A DNA stretch of 64,000 nucleotides from Hyphomicrobiales bacterium (GTDB lineage Bacteria; Pseudomonadota; Alphaproteobacteria; Rhizobiales; Beijerinckiaceae). Shown here in pieces: positions 28,454-36,594 of this stretch (its first letter is position 1; each line of letters begins with the position of its first letter). The stretch lies in the NCBI GenBank assembly GCA_900470775.1, contig UCBZ01000054.1, positions 22,171 through 86,170 of the forward strand, in the 5' to 3' direction. The notes beneath the pieces are model-generated. The model searched no databases. It saw nothing but the letters and a program-made list of their open reading frames with translations, and was not told the DNA's origin. The position numbers were made by a program, and so were the translations under genes.

Positions 28454-30319
28454 TCAGTTCGCCGGCGCAGGCGCCGCCGGAAGGCGCGCCAGAGCTTCGG
28501 TGGAGAGGAAATAGGCGGGTTTGCGTGCCGGCAGAACGATGTCGCGGCCATGCGCCAGCCAGGTATCCGGCAGATAGTAGAGCGGCACGACGTAGAAGCC
28601 CGACAACAGCAGCCGGTCGAGCGTGCGCGCCGCGGCGACGAAATCCTCGCGTTCGCGCGCACCCAGCAGGGCTGCAAGCGTCGCATCGACAGCGGGCGAA
28701 GCTACGCCGGCATAGTTCAGCGCGCCGTTGCGTTGGGCATTCGCCGAGCCCCAGCGCCCGATCTGCTCGTTGCCCGGCGAGGCGGAAGCCGGCCAGGTCC
28801 ACTGGATCATGTCGAAATCGAAGGCCGAGAGCCGCCGCCAGTACTGCACGTCGTCGATCAGCCTGACCGTCACGGTGATGCCGAGCCGGCCGAGCGACTG
28901 GGCATAGTTCAGCGCCAGCCGTTCCTGCGGCCGGTTGGTGACGGTGATCTCGAAGGCCAGGGGATCGCCGCCCTTCATGCTGCGCAGCACACCGTCGACC
29001 ATGCCGAAGCCGGCCTTGTTGAGCAGGTCGAGCGCCCGGCGCGCCTGCTCGCGATCACGCCCCGAGCCATCCGTCGCCGAGGGCGACCAGGTGCCCGCCA
29101 GGATGTCGTCGCGGACCGCACCGGGGAAGGCCGCCAGCAGCGCCTTCTCGCGCGCATCCGCAGGCACACCCAGCGCCGACAGCTCCGAATCGGAGAAGAA
29201 GCTGCCGGCACGGCGATAGACGCCATGGAACAGGTTGCGGTTGACCCATTCGAAATCGAGGAGGATGCCGAGCGCCTCGCGCACCCGCACATCGGCGAAG
29301 AATGGCCGGCGCGTGTTGAAGACGAGGCCGGTCATGCCCTTGGGCGCGTCGAAATGCAGTGTCTCGCGCAGGATGCGGCCGTCGCGCACGGCCGGCACGT
29401 CATAGCCGGTCATCCAGCGCGTCGGGTCGGGCTCGATGCGGACATCGTAGAGCCCGGCCTTGAAGGCCTCGAACAGGGCGTTGGCGTCGCGATAGAAATC
29501 GTAGCGGATCTCGTCGGCATTGAAGAGCCCGCGCGTCAGCGGGTGGTCCTCGGCCCAGAAATCCTTGCGGCGCCTGAGCGTGATGGTCGCGCCCGGCACG
29601 ATGTCGGACACGACATAGGGGCCTGAGCCCAACGCCGCCTTGAAGCTGGTCTCGCCGAAGGTCTCGGCATTGGTGGCATGTTTGGCGAAGATCGGCATCG
29701 CCCCGATCACCAGCGGCAATTCGCGGTTGGAGCCGTCGCCCAGTTCGAATTCGACCCGGCGCGGGGAGGGCACCTGCGCCTTCGTCACCCGCCCCAGGCT
29801 GGAGCGGTGGAATGGCTTGCCCTTGGTCTTCAGCATCTCGAAGGTGAACAGCACGTCCTGCGCCGTCACCGGCTTGCCGTCGGAGAACCTGGCGCGTTCG
29901 TCGATCTCGAAGGCGAGCTTCGTGCGCTCCTCGTTGAGTTCGACGCGCGATGCCAGGAGCCCATAGGCGGTGAAGGGCTCGTCGGCCGAGCGCAGCAGCA
30001 GGCTCTGCTGGACATAGCGCGGCACGGCATCGGGCGCGACGCCGAGCACGACCAGCGGGTTCAGGCTGTCGAATGTGCCCTGTTGCCCGAAGACGATGCG
30101 CCCGCCCTTGGGAGCTTTCGGGTCGGCATAGGGCAGATGCGTGAAGCCACGCGGCAGCGCCGGCTCGCCATGCATCGCAATAGCGTGGTCGACAGGCGGA
30201 CTGGGCTTCGGCGATTCGGCATGCGAAGGCACGCCCATCCCGAGGAGGAGCGCCAGCACGGCGAAGATCTGTCTGGCCGGCCTGCGTGAAACAGACCCGG
30301 CTCCTTGCAGCACATCCAT
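28454..30319 (-). CDS. Extracellular solute-binding protein, family 5 (oligopeptide type)
   Basis: 621 residues. The N-terminal signal peptide is RQIFAVLALLLGMGVPSHAESP with cleavage after SHA. The mature part shows the SBP_bac_5 layout: HAIAMHGEPALPRGFTHLPYADPKAPKGGRIVFGQQGTFDSLNPLVVLG, FSDGKPVTAQDVLFTFEMLK, LGSGPYVVSDIVPGATITLRRRKDFWAEDHP and YDFYRDANALFEAFKAG, as in peptide/opine-type binding proteins with an associated YejA-like pattern. No permease or ATPase genes lie beside it; the downstream partner is the AMP-binding half protein. Confidence 0.9.
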   Translation of the reverse strand: MDVLQGAGSVSRRPARQIFAVLALLLGMGVPSHAESPKPSPPVDHAIAMHGEPALPRGFTHLPYADPKAPKGGRIVFGQQGTFDSLNPLVVLGVAPDAVPRYVQQSLLLRSADEPFTAYGLLASRVELNEERTKLAFEIDERARFSDGKPVTAQDVLFTFEMLKTKGKPFHRSSLGRVTKAQVPSPRRVEFELGDGSNRELPLVIGAMPIFAKHATNAETFGETSFKAALGSGPYVVSDIVPGATITLRRRKDFWAEDHPLTRGLFNADEIRYDFYRDANALFEAFKAGLYDVRIEPDPTRWMTGYDVPAVRDGRILRETLHFDAPKGMTGLVFNTRRPFFADVRVREALGILLDFEWVNRNLFHGVYRRAGSFFSDSELSALGVPADAREKALLAAFPGAVRDDILAGTWSPSATDGSGRDREQARRALDLLNKAGFGMVDGVLRSMKGGDPLAFEITVTNRPQERLALNYAQSLGRLGITVTVRLIDDVQYWRRLSAFDFDMIQWTWPASASPGNEQIGRWGSANAQRNGALNYAGVASPAVDATLAALLGAREREDFVAAARTLDRLLLSGFYVVPLYYLPDTWLAHGRDIVLPARKPAYFLSTEALARLPAAPAPAN

Positions 30320-30556
30320 CGTTCAACCTGATTCCCGGCGCGAGAATAACACGCTGGCGCTGCTGTCACGCAGCTATTCGGGCTGGAATCCCGTAACGGA
30401 ACTCGCTAAAGCCGAGCCAAGGTGTCATTCAAACGCCTCAATCGCCCCTGATGTGCACGGCTTGCGATGGCCGGCGCGGATATGCGATGGGGCTGTCGGT
30501 GGTGACGCGCGCGGCTTGCGAAGTCGTGATCCCGAATTCGCCTGATAAGGAAAGAC

Positions 30557-31357
30557 ATGATGTCCGCTTCGTTTCGCCTGTCCACGCGCGCCCTGAGCAT
30601 CGCTCTCAGCACGGCGATCGGCCTTGCCCCGCTGGCGGCTTCCGCCCAGCAGGCCCAGCCGCGCCCCGCAACGCCGCGCCCGGCCCAGCCAGCGCCCGCG
30701 CAGCCGGCCCAGCCTCCTGCCGGTCAGGCCGGCACCGGCCCGACGGTCGTGCAGGTCAAGCCCGAGCCGTCGCAGACGACCTGGACCAAGGTCTGCGGCA
30801 AGGACCAGGCCGCCAACAAGGAAATCTGCTACACGACGCGCGATTTCGTCTCCGACCAGGGCCAGCCGGTGCTCGCCGTGGCGATCTATGACGTCAAGGG
30901 CGACCCCAACAAGATCGTACGCTTCCTGATGCCGCTCGGCCTCTTGCTGCAGCCCGGCATCCGCTTCGGCGTCGATACCGCCCAGCCGACTCCCGGCCGT
31001 TACGCGATCTGCTTCCCGAACGGCTGCTTCGCCGAGGCGCAGGTCAAGGACGACTTCATCAACGCGATGAAGAAGGGCACGACGCTCAGCGTCAGCGTCC
31101 AAAACCAGGGTGCCCGCGAAGTCTCCTTCGCCATTCCGCTGACCGACTTCGCCAAGGGCTTCGACGGCGCCGCGATTGACCCGAAGGTGCTCGAGGAGCA
31201 GCAGAAGCAGCTGCAGGACGAGCTCGCAAAGCGCCAGGAAGAACTGCGCCAGCGCCTCGGCGCGGGTGGAGCCAATGCAGCCCCGGGCACGCCGAGCATT
31301 CCCGGCGCGCCGACAGCTCCGGCTCCGGGTACGCCGGCCCTGCCGCCCCGGCCCTGA
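30557..31357 (+). CDS. IalB-family exported protein with Pro/Ala-rich flanks
   Basis: 266 residues. The signal peptide is STRALSIALSTAIGLAPLAASAQ (cleavage after ASA). A 40-residue Pro/Ala/Gln linker follows, and then the invasion-associated-locus-B domain (WTKVCGKDQAANKEICYTTRDF; ICFPNGCFAEAQVKDDFINAMKKGTTLSVSVQNQGAREVSFAIPLTDFAKGFDG) with four Cys likely in disulfides. A coiled coil (LEEQQKQLQDELAKRQEELRQRLG) and a Gly/Pro-rich tail end the protein. Periplasmic; precise role unknown. The start is ATGATG after AAGGAAAG. Confidence 0.9.
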   Translation: MMSASFRLSTRALSIALSTAIGLAPLAASAQQAQPRPATPRPAQPAPAQPAQPPAGQAGTGPTVVQVKPEPSQTTWTKVCGKDQAANKEICYTTRDFVSDQGQPVLAVAIYDVKGDPNKIVRFLMPLGLLLQPGIRFGVDTAQPTPGRYAICFPNGCFAEAQVKDDFINAMKKGTTLSVSVQNQGAREVSFAIPLTDFAKGFDGAAIDPKVLEEQQKQLQDELAKRQEELRQRLGAGGANAAPGTPSIPGAPTAPAPGTPALPPRP

Positions 31358-31381
31358 CCGGCCCTCGGCTCAAAAAAATCA

Positions 31382-31406
31382 GGCCGCCCGAAAGGGCGGC
31401 CTTTTT
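31382..31406. terminator. Bidirectional intrinsic terminator between ialB-type gene and hspQ
   Basis: An eight-base GC stem GGCCGCCC / GGGCGGCC around a GAAA tetraloop (31382-31401) is followed by TTTTT (31402-31406). An A7 run at 31374-31380 supplies the T tract for the opposite strand, so it can end both convergent genes. Confidence 0.9.
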
Positions 31407-31443
31407 CTTGGGTCGATCGCGGAGGGGGAAGACGGCCGGCGGC

Positions 31444-31773
31444 TCAGTTCAGGCCGGCGCGGTCGATGGTGTAGCGGCCCTTGCGGTCGCGGCGGAAGAA
31501 TTCCTTCGCTTGCGGATGGCGCACCGGCCGGCCGGTCTCGTCGATCACCAGGTTCTGCTCCGAGACATAGGCGACATACTCAGTCTCCTCGTTCTCGGCG
31601 AAGAGATGGTAGAACGGCTGGTCCTTCGACGGGCGCAGATGCTCGGGGATCGCGAGCCACCACTCATCCGTGTTGGAAAACACCGGGTCGACATCGAAGA
31701 TCACGCCCCGGAACGGGTAGACCCGATGCTTGACGACCTGTCCGATCCTGAACTTGGCGGAACGTGCTTCCAT
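31444..31773 (-). CDS. hspQ: Heat shock protein HspQ
   Basis: 109 residues. Shows the hemimethylated-DNA-binding/YccV domain: AKFRIGQVVKHRVYPFRGVIFDVDPVFSNTDEWWLAIPEHLRPSKDQPFYHLFAENEETEYVAYVSEQNLV. In E. coli HspQ modulates Lon and affects DnaA stability; the same role here is inferred from the family. It stands alone and ends at the shared bidirectional terminator. Confidence 0.93.
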   Translation of the reverse strand: MEARSAKFRIGQVVKHRVYPFRGVIFDVDPVFSNTDEWWLAIPEHLRPSKDQPFYHLFAENEETEYVAYVSEQNLVIDETGRPVRHPQAKEFFRRDRKGRYTIDRAGLN

Positions 31774-31893
31774 GGGCGGTGGGTCCGTACTGTACTAATC
31801 GCGATCGATGGCAAGCGAGGGTGAAGCCTCGCGCTTGCGTGAGAATTGCGTCGCAAATACGTCAAAATCAACCATTTAGACGCAAGCGCGCGA

Positions 31894-32943
31894 TCACATC
31901 CCGTAATGCGCGGCCAGCGCCGGGTCGCGACCGGCGACCTGCCGGGCGAGATCGACGATCACCTTGGCCTGCTTCCAGGTGGCGTCGTCCTGCATTTTGC
32001 CGTCGATCATCACGGCGCCAGACCCGTCCGGCATCGCCGCGATGATGCGCTTGGCGAAGGCGACCTCGGCCGGGTCCGGGCTGAAGACGCGCTTGGCGAT
32101 GCCGATCTGGGAGGGGTGCAGCGTCCAGGCTCCGGCGCAGCCAAGCAGGAAGGCGTTGCGGAACTGCGACTCGCAGGCGTCGGTGTCCGAGAAATCCCCG
32201 AAAGGCCCGTAGAACGGCTTGATGCCCGCTGCCGCGCAGGCATCGACCATCTTCGCCAGCGTGTAGTGCCAGAGATCCTGCTGGGCGACCGCGCGCGGAG
32301 CTCCATCTGGCGAGGGGTCGGCGATCACCTTGTATTCGGGATGCCCGCCGCCGACTCGCGTCGTCTTCATCGCGCGGGAGGCCGCAAGGTCGGCCGGCCC
32401 CAGGCTCATGCCGTGCATGCGCGGAGAAGCGGTGGCTATGGTCTCGACATTCTTCACGCCCTCGGCCGTCTCCAGGATGGCGTGGATCATGATCGGTTTC
32501 GGGAGGAGGTGGCGCGCCTCGAACTGCGCCAGCAGCTGGTCGACATAATGGATGTCCCAGGGTCCCTCGACCTTCGGCACCATCACGACGTCGAGCTTGC
32601 CGCCGATCTGCGCCATGATTTCGGTGATGTCGTCGAGGAACCAGGGCGAGTTCAGCGCATTCACCCGCGTCCACAGTCCGGTCTCGCCGAAATCGACGGC
32701 CTTGCCCATGGCGATGAAGCCGTCGCGCGCCGCCTGCTTGGCCTCCACGGGAATCGCGTCCTCGAGATTCCCCAGCACGATATCGACCTGGCCGGCGAGC
32801 TCGCCAACCTTGGCGCGCACCTTCTCGAGATGCGGCGGCACGAAATGGATCATGCGTTCGAGCTTGAGCGGGAGCTCTCGAAAAGGCTCCGGCGCGCCGA
32901 TCGCGAGCGGACGGAAGAACTGGCGCGGCGTCTTGGTCGTCAT
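31894..32943 (-). CDS. HpcH/HpaI aldolase, probable L-malyl-CoA/beta-methylmalyl-CoA lyase
   Basis: 349 residues from ATG 32943 (an in-frame ATG at 32955 adds MERP). A citrate-lyase-beta-like TIM barrel: MIHFVPPHLEKVRAKVGELAGQVDIVLGNLEDAIPVEAKQAAR, WTRVNALNSPWFLDDI, VVMVPKVEGPWDIHYVDQLL, MIHAILETAEGVKNVETIATASPRMHGMSLGPADLAASR and LHPSQIGIAKRVF. The length and these motifs fit malyl-CoA lyases, which split malyl-CoA to acetyl-CoA and glyoxylate. A CoA transferase lies nearby but on the opposite strand. Substrate preference cannot be settled by eye. Confidence 0.82.
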   Translation of the reverse strand: MTTKTPRQFFRPLAIGAPEPFRELPLKLERMIHFVPPHLEKVRAKVGELAGQVDIVLGNLEDAIPVEAKQAARDGFIAMGKAVDFGETGLWTRVNALNSPWFLDDITEIMAQIGGKLDVVMVPKVEGPWDIHYVDQLLAQFEARHLLPKPIMIHAILETAEGVKNVETIATASPRMHGMSLGPADLAASRAMKTTRVGGGHPEYKVIADPSPDGAPRAVAQQDLWHYTLAKMVDACAAAGIKPFYGPFGDFSDTDACESQFRNAFLLGCAGAWTLHPSQIGIAKRVFSPDPAEVAFAKRIIAAMPDGSGAVMIDGKMQDDATWKQAKVIVDLARQVAGRDPALAAHYGM

Positions 32944-33024
32944 GGGGCGCTCCATGCTGCATCGCGGCGAATGTGACGGAGCGGGCGGACGGCGTCCATC
33001 GTCCATTCGGAGGCAGAATGGGGC

Positions 33025-33056
33025 CAAGGACAGGATGCCTAGGCATCCTGTCCTTG
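33025..33056. promoter_or_regulatory. 32-bp perfect palindrome in a divergent intergenic region
   Basis: The left 16 bases (33025-33040, starting CAAGGACAGG) are the exact reverse complement of 33041-33056 (ending CCTGTCCTTG), with no spacer. It lies 82 bases upstream of the lyase start and about 130 bases upstream of the transporter start, so it may be an operator, or a dispersed palindrome. Confidence 0.5.
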
Positions 33057-33184
33057 TTGTCGGCAAATGCTTGCGGCCACGGCGCCGATGCGGCTTGCGC
33101 ATGCCCGCCCAACGTCTAAACCGCGCTGATCGCATCGTTTCCGGCCCCTGACTGGGTCGGCGCACGCGCAGGACCTTCGCCCGC

Positions 33185-34156
33185 ATGGCCGACCTTGCGA
33201 ACATCGCCAATCTGGTCGCGCCCTTCTTCGGGCTGATCCTGCTCGGCTTCGTCATCGGCCGGCGCAAGCGCCTGCCCGAATCCGGACTAATCTGGCTGCA
33301 GTTCTTCCTGATCTATGTCGCGCTTCCGCCGCTGTTCTACCGGCTGATCGCCGACAAGCCGGTGACCGAACTCGCCAATGGCCGCTTCATCCTGGCGACC
33401 ACGCTCTCGACCTTTCTGGCTTTCGCGCTGTCGCTGGCGGTGGGCATGCGGGCGACGCGCCGCGACCTGCCCCAGGCGGTGATGCAGGGCGTCGCCGGCT
33501 CCTATTCGAATATCGGCTATATGGGCCCGCCGCTGCTGCTGGCGGCGCTCGGCCCGGCGGCGAGCGCGCCGCTGGTGCTGATCTTCGTCTTCGACAGCCT
33601 GCTGCTGTTCTCGCTGATCCCCTTCCTGATGGCGCTGGCCGGCGTCGAGAAGAAAAGCCCGCTCGACACGGCGCGCCGTGTCGTCTGGCAGGTCGCGACG
33701 CATCCGTTCAATGTCGCGACGCTGCTTGGCGTGCTCGCTGCAGCGACGCATTTCGAACTGCCGACCGCGCTCGACAAGATGACCTTGTGGCTCTCGCAGG
33801 CGGCGGCCCCCTGCGCGCTGTTCCTGCTCGGCGTTACCGTCGCGCTGCGGCCGATGAAGCGACTCCCCGTCGAGGTGCCGGTCCTGGTCGCGATCAAGCT
33901 CCTGCTGCATCCGCTTCTGGTCTGGGTGCTGCTGTCAGTGATCGGCAATTTTCCGGACATCTGGATCTTCACGGCGGTGATCATGGCGGCGTTGCCACCG
34001 GCGCTGAACATCTTCGTGATCTCGACCCAGTACAAGGTCGGCATCGAACGGGCCTCGGCCTGCATCCTCGTCGGCACCATCGTCTCGATGGTCACGCTGA
34101 CGGGCTTCCTGTGGCTGGTGAAGACGGGCAGGATGGCGGCCGACCTCTTCCCCTGA
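33185..34156 (+). CDS. AEC-family (auxin efflux carrier type) transporter
   Basis: 323 residues and about ten hydrophobic helices, for example NLVAPFFGLILLGFVIGRRKRLP, LIWLQFFLIYVALPPLFYRLIA and FILATTLSTFLAFALSLAVGM, with the mid-protein crossover QGVAGSYSNIGYMGPPLLLAALGP and the C-terminal ALPPALNIFVISTQYKVG that characterise the AEC/MdcF group. Likely exports or imports an organic anion, for example malonate or malate. It ends 32 bases before the CoA transferase, so the two probably form one transcript. Confidence 0.9.
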   Translation: MADLANIANLVAPFFGLILLGFVIGRRKRLPESGLIWLQFFLIYVALPPLFYRLIADKPVTELANGRFILATTLSTFLAFALSLAVGMRATRRDLPQAVMQGVAGSYSNIGYMGPPLLLAALGPAASAPLVLIFVFDSLLLFSLIPFLMALAGVEKKSPLDTARRVVWQVATHPFNVATLLGVLAAATHFELPTALDKMTLWLSQAAAPCALFLLGVTVALRPMKRLPVEVPVLVAIKLLLHPLLVWVLLSVIGNFPDIWIFTAVIMAALPPALNIFVISTQYKVGIERASACILVGTIVSMVTLTGFLWLVKTGRMAADLFP

Positions 34157-34188
34157 GCCGGCGACACCGGCACCAAGCCGGGACGCCG

Positions 34189-35304
34189 ATGCTGCCGCTG
34201 GACGACCTCACGGTCCTCGATTTCTCGACGCTGCTGCCGGGACCGCTCGCCAGCCTGTTCCTGGCCGAGGCCGGCGCCCGCGTCATCCGGGTCGAACGGC
34301 CGGGCGGCGAGGAGATGCGCCGCTTTCCGCCGCGCTTCGGAGAGACCTCGGCTCCTTACGCCGTGCTCAACCGTGGCAAGGCGAGCATCGAGATCGACCT
34401 GAAAGCGGAGCATGCGCTGGCGCGCCTGACGCCGCTGATCGCGGGCGCCGATATCCTGATCGAGCAGTTCCGGCCGGGCGTGATGGAGCGCCTCGGCTTC
34501 GGCTTTGAGGCGCTCGCCCGCATCAATCCGCGCCTGATCTATTGCTCGATCAGCGGCTACGGCCAGTCCGGACCGCGTGCCGGCGAGGCCGGGCACGACA
34601 TCAACTATCAGGCCATCGGCGGCCTGCTCGGCCAGTCGCTGAAGCGCGGCGATCCGCCGCCGCTGCCGCCACCGCTTGCCGCCGACATCGCCGGTGGCAC
34701 CATGCCGGCCCTGCTCAACATCCTGCTGGCGCTGCGCCAGCGCGAGCGCAGCGGCGAAGGCTGCCATCTCGACATCGCCATGCTCGATGCGATGCCGACC
34801 TTCGCCTGGTACGGGCTGGCGCAGGGCCAGGCGTCGGGCAGCTATCCACAAGGCGGGGAGGGGCTGCTGACGGGTGCGAGCCCGCGCTATCGCCTCTACA
34901 CCACGGCCGATGGCTGGTTCCTTGCCGTCGGCGCGCTCGAACAGAAGTTTTGGGAGATGTTCTGCGAGACGATCGCGCTGGAGCCTGTCCTGCGCGACGA
35001 TCGCCCCGATCCGCAAGCGACCCGCGCCGCCGTCGCCGCGATCATCGCAGGCCAGCCGGCCGCGCATTGGCGCGAAAAGCTCGAACCGCGCGATTGCTGC
35101 TGCACCGTGGTGCGGACGCTCGACGAGGCGCTGGCCGATCCGCATCTGACGGCGCGCGGCCTGTTCGACGCCCAGGCCGAGGAGCCCGGCGGCCGCCGCC
35201 TCGTCTCGACGCCGCTGCCCTTGGCTCCGGTGTTCCGCGACCGGCTGCCCGGCTTGCGACGCGTCGCGGCCAGCGGCGAGGATACGGAGGAATTGCTGGG
35301 GTAG
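34189..35304 (+). CDS. CaiB/BaiF-type class III CoA transferase
   Basis: 371 residues. LDDLTVLDFSTLLPGPLASLFLAEAGARVIRVERPGG is the hallmark N-terminus; DILIEQFRPGVMERLGFG, SISGYGQSGP and CHLDIAMLDAMPTFAW follow, the last containing the Asp that forms the aspartyl-CoA intermediate in this family. Transfers CoA between acyl-CoA and a carboxylic acid or racemises an acyl-CoA (AMACR-like members have this length); the substrate is unknown. The frame is open upstream into antisense of the transporter gene, but the fold begins at ATG 34189. Confidence 0.9.
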   Translation: MLPLDDLTVLDFSTLLPGPLASLFLAEAGARVIRVERPGGEEMRRFPPRFGETSAPYAVLNRGKASIEIDLKAEHALARLTPLIAGADILIEQFRPGVMERLGFGFEALARINPRLIYCSISGYGQSGPRAGEAGHDINYQAIGGLLGQSLKRGDPPPLPPPLAADIAGGTMPALLNILLALRQRERSGEGCHLDIAMLDAMPTFAWYGLAQGQASGSYPQGGEGLLTGASPRYRLYTTADGWFLAVGALEQKFWEMFCETIALEPVLRDDRPDPQATRAAVAAIIAGQPAAHWREKLEPRDCCCTVVRTLDEALADPHLTARGLFDAQAEEPGGRRLVSTPLPLAPVFRDRLPGLRRVAASGEDTEELLG

Positions 35305-35328
35305 GACCGTTACCGACCCAGCCTGCGC

Positions 35329-36468
35329 TCAGCCGACGACGACGCGACCGCGCTCGACGCGCAGGCCCAGCGCACCGCTCTTGAGCGCCAGCGCCTTGTC
35401 GCCAAAGACCTCCCGCCGCCAGCCCTGCAGGGCCGGCACATCGGCCTGGTCGTCGGAGGCAATCGCTTCGAGATCGTCGGAGGAGGCGATGATCTTGGGC
35501 GCGACGCGCTCGGCCTCGGCCACCGCCTTGAGCAGCACCTTGAGCAGGTCGAGCACCGCGCCGTTGCCGCCGCGTCCGCGCTCGCGCTCCAGCCGGGGCA
35601 GGCCCTTGGGATCGAGCGCCAGCCCGCGCTCGATCGCCGCCAGCACCTCAGCCCCGGAGCGCGAGCGCTCGAAGCCGTTGGGCACGGAGCGCAGCTCCGC
35701 CAGCGCCTCGACCGAACGCGGCGCGCGCGCGACGATGTCCATCATCGCATCGTCCTTGATAACCCGCTGGCGCGGCACGTCGCGGTGCTGCGCCTCGCGC
35801 TCGCGCCAGGCGGCGAGCTCGATCAGGACGGCCAGCTCCTTGGGCTTGCGGATGCGGCCCTTGAGGCGCTGCCAGGCGTTCTCGGGCTTGACCTCATAGG
35901 TGCCCGGCGAATTCAGCACCGCCATCTCCTCGGCGACCCAGCCCTCGCGACCGGTCGATTCGAGATCGGCCTTCAGCGCGAGATAGATGTCTCTGAGATG
36001 GGTGACATCGGCCTCGGCATAGACGAGCTGCGCCTCGTTCAGCGGACGGCGCGACCAGTCGGTAAAGCGCGAGGACTTGTCGATGCGCGCCTTGGCGAGA
36101 TCATTGGCGAGCTGCTCGTAGCCGACCGAGTCGCCATAGCCGCAGACCATGGCGGCGACCTGCGTGTCGAAGAGCGGCGTCGGCAGCACCCGGCCGAGCA
36201 TCCAGACGATTTCCAGATCCTGCCGCGCGGCATGGAAGACCTTGACCACGGCCTCATCGACCATCAGGGCGAAAAACGGCGCCAGATCGAGATCCGCAGC
36301 CAGCGGATCGACCAGCACGGCCTCGTCGGGCGATGCGAGCTGGATCAGGCACAGCTTGGGATAATAGGTCGTTTCCCGCAGGAACTCGGTGTCGACCGTG
36401 ACGAAGGGGTGCTGGGCCAGCCGCGCGCAGGCGTCGGCGAGGTCGGCGGTGGTGGCGATCAGGTTCAT
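35329..36468 (-). CDS. rnd: Ribonuclease D
   Basis: 3'-5' exonuclease for tRNA 3'-end maturation. 379 residues. DEDD motifs: VTVDTEFLRETTYYP (Exo I), FHAARQDLEIVWMLG (Exo II) and YAEADVTHLRDIYLAL (Exo III). One or two HRDC-type helical domains follow (AAWREREAQHRDVPRQRVIKDDAMMDIVARAPRSVEALAELR). It is divergent from aspS. Confidence 0.95.
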   Translation of the reverse strand: MNLIATTADLADACARLAQHPFVTVDTEFLRETTYYPKLCLIQLASPDEAVLVDPLAADLDLAPFFALMVDEAVVKVFHAARQDLEIVWMLGRVLPTPLFDTQVAAMVCGYGDSVGYEQLANDLAKARIDKSSRFTDWSRRPLNEAQLVYAEADVTHLRDIYLALKADLESTGREGWVAEEMAVLNSPGTYEVKPENAWQRLKGRIRKPKELAVLIELAAWREREAQHRDVPRQRVIKDDAMMDIVARAPRSVEALAELRSVPNGFERSRSGAEVLAAIERGLALDPKGLPRLERERGRGGNGAVLDLLKVLLKAVAEAERVAPKIIASSDDLEAIASDDQADVPALQGWRREVFGDKALALKSGALGLRVERGRVVVG

Positions 36469-36594
36469 AGGGCGCGCTCATAGCAGACGGAGCATCGCCA
36501 TGTCGCGGGCGTTCTTGACAATCTGCTCCCTCGCGTGTGCTTACCCGGAAAACCGCCCGCGCGACGCTATCCGTTTGCGTGCCATCGCGGCTAC

